Positions 6,998 to 7,840 of a stretch of 7,840 bases of DNA are shown here, piece after piece. Source of the stretch: Lactobacillaceae bacterium (lineage in GTDB: Bacteria; Bacillota; Bacilli; Lactobacillales; Lactobacillaceae); assembly GCA_031282325.1 (NCBI GenBank), contig JAITDY010000027.1, positions 1 to 7,840 on the forward strand, read 5' to 3'. Position 1 is the stretch's first letter; each line of letters starts with the position of its first letter. Below the pieces are notes generated by a model that was not told the DNA's origin, ran no database searches, and saw only the letters and a list, made by a program, of their open reading frames with translations. The translations under genes were made by a program, and so were the position numbers.

Positions 6998-7375
6998 TTA
7001 TTTATCCTGATTTGTTTTATGAGTTTTAGAAGTTTTCGGTGACCGAACTGGATTTTGATTATTTCTCTTTTTTTCGAGATCAGCAATTTTATTTTGCAAA
7101 TCTTCTATTTCGTCATCAATTTCAATTTTGGATTTTTTATTAGAATATTCTTCTTTTAATTTATTCAATTGGGCTCTTTTTTCTACTTCTTCCTTGCTTG
7201 GATATGGCAATACGATTCCTAATATAAGATAAACCCAAAACATTCCACTCCAAGTAAAAATAGCTAATAGAACCCAAATTATTCGAACTAAATCAACATC
7301 AATTTTAAAAAAATCTGCAACTCCGGCAGCAACTCCAAAAATAATTTTATTGTCTCTTCTTTTATATAATTTCAT
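6998..7375 (-). CDS. PspC-domain membrane protein
   Basis: This is a 125-residue protein with an N-terminal PspC domain (residues 1-58): a basic start KLYKRR, the family pattern KIIFGVAAGVADFFKIDVDLVR, then a hydrophobic stretch (about 28-57) forming one or two membrane segments. Residues 60-104 are charged and heptad-like, probably a coiled coil, and the end is a basic disordered tail. PspC proteins are linked to envelope stress: in Proteobacteria they regulate the phage-shock response, and in Firmicutes relatives such as LiaY/YvlC lie in cell-wall-stress loci. The ATG at 7373-7375 gives the normal family N-terminus. No Shine-Dalgarno is visible; a perfect TATAAT lies 7 bases upstream. It follows the unidentified gene by 20 bases and precedes the phosphodiesterase by 39. 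No PspA or response-regulator partner is visible, so its role here is inferred from the family only. Confidence 0.87.
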   Translation of the reverse strand: MKLYKRRDNKIIFGVAAGVADFFKIDVDLVRIIWVLLAIFTWSGMFWVYLILGIVLPYPSKEEVEKRAQLNKLKEEYSNKKSKIEIDDEIEDLQNKIADLEKKRNNQNPVRSPKTSKTHKTNQDK

Positions 7376-7382
7376 ATAAATA

Positions 7383-7388
7383 ATTATA
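7383..7388 (-). promoter_or_regulatory. Possible -10 box at the PspC gene (leaderless start)
   Basis: TATAAT on the minus strand is 7 bases before the PspC ATG, which would put the transcription start on or beside the A of the start codon. No convincing -35 is present (GATTCC at 17 bases), and the 20-base gap to the preceding gene suggests co-transcription instead. It may be chance. Confidence 0.25.
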
Positions 7389-7395
7389 TTGCATT

Positions 7396-7840
7396 TTAAA
7401 AAACAGGAATCGAATTTTTAATTAAATTACCAATCCCTCCAAGTAATCCTAAAGCACCTTTTGAAATACTACTGATTACATTATTGATAATTTGTTTAAT
7501 CCAATCTAAAGCAGAATAATTTGATACTTTGCTACTACCTTTTGTAGTTAAAGTATAAAATGTTGGTTCCCCTTTAAATTGTAAAACTACTTTTTTCTTA
7601 GAAAAACTTTTTAAAATAAAATTATTTTTTTTCAATTTATAATTTTTTGTTACAACTTTATTATTTTTTACTGATATTTGTTGATAATCAATTTCATCAG
7701 TTTTTAAATTTTGTTTATCAATACTTCCTCGATAAATTTTATTATTTAGCGTTTTGTTATCCTTTTCTTTAGTATTATCTGTAATAATAAAACGCCCTCC
7801 ACTCGTCTTTAATAATAATTCACGATTACTTTTTTTATAC
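7396..7840 (-). CDS. Unidentified protein, 5' end outside the window
   Basis: The frame is open from the TAA at 7396-7398 to the right edge, giving at least 147 visible residues; the true start is outside. A TTG at 7633-7635 could open a 79-residue protein, but it has no ribosome binding site, and the frame continues upstream for 68 sense codons with no ATG, so it reads as an internal Leu. I do not recognise the protein. The visible N-terminal part is polar and Lys/Asn/Asp-rich with alternating hydrophobic residues (RELLLKTSGGRFIIT, KVVLQFKGEPTFYTL), which suggests beta strands. The last 39 residues differ: an amphipathic stretch (SALDWIKQIINNVISSIS) then a Gly-rich hydrophobic one (GALGLLGGIGNLI), ending in SIPVF, possibly membrane-associating. 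It lies 20 bases before the PspC gene and is probably co-transcribed with it. An envelope role is a guess from context. Confidence 0.7.
   Translation of the reverse strand, partial: YKKSNRELLLKTSGGRFIITDNTKEKDNKTLNNKIYRGSIDKQNLKTDEIDYQQISVKNNKVVTKNYKLKKNNFILKSFSKKKVVLQFKGEPTFYTLTTKGSSKVSNYSALDWIKQIINNVISSISKGALGLLGGIGNLIKNSIPVF

Noticed and set aside
7633..7635. TTG as the start of a 79-residue protein
   Set aside because: No ribosome binding site precedes it and the same frame stays open to the window edge, so the gene is longer.

Overview
The window looks like chromosome of a low-GC Gram-positive bacterium, most likely a member of the Lactobacillales on the Lactobacillaceae/Leuconostoc side. 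The evidence is the style of the LepA protein, a tRNA-Glu(UUC) without an encoded CCA end, AAGGA-type ribosome binding sites, a small PspC-domain membrane protein and very AT-rich DNA. The genus is a guess from protein style; no search was run.

Layout, left to right. Positions 37-1884 (minus) hold a complete lepA for the ribosome-associated GTPase EF4. Upstream of it, also on the minus strand, lies a tRNA-Glu gene (1954-2025) with a near-consensus promoter and a strong hairpin/T-tract terminator; the terminator separates it from lepA, which seems to have its own extended -10 promoter and almost no leader. On the plus strand, 2214-4337 encodes a CPA1-type sodium/proton antiporter with a roughly 275-residue cytoplasmic tail. 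The gap at 4338-4440 contains a terminator serving this gene and possibly the convergent one.

The right half (4441-7840) is one minus-strand run of four genes. In order of transcription these are an unrecognised protein whose 5' end is off the window, a PspC-domain membrane protein, a metal-dependent nucleotide pyrophosphatase/phosphodiesterase of the alkaline phosphatase superfamily, and an Atg22-like (UMF1-type) MFS transporter. Gaps are 20 and 39 bases and the last pair overlaps by 11, so a single transcript with coupling between the last two genes is likely. PspC proteins are commonly envelope-stress components; the pairing of a cytoplasmic phosphodiesterase with a transporter hints at handling of a phosphate-ester compound, but the substrate is unknown.

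Most of the window is ordinary chromosomal content. I found no mobile element, CRISPR array or clear new system. Points worth a second look are a C-A mismatch in the tRNA-Glu anticodon stem, two genes without Shine-Dalgarno sequences whose -10 boxes lie almost on the start codon, the unidentified protein at the right edge with a Gly-rich hydrophobic tail, the coupled phosphodiesterase-transporter pair, and a very AT-rich antiporter tail containing a perfect 10-bp hairpin.
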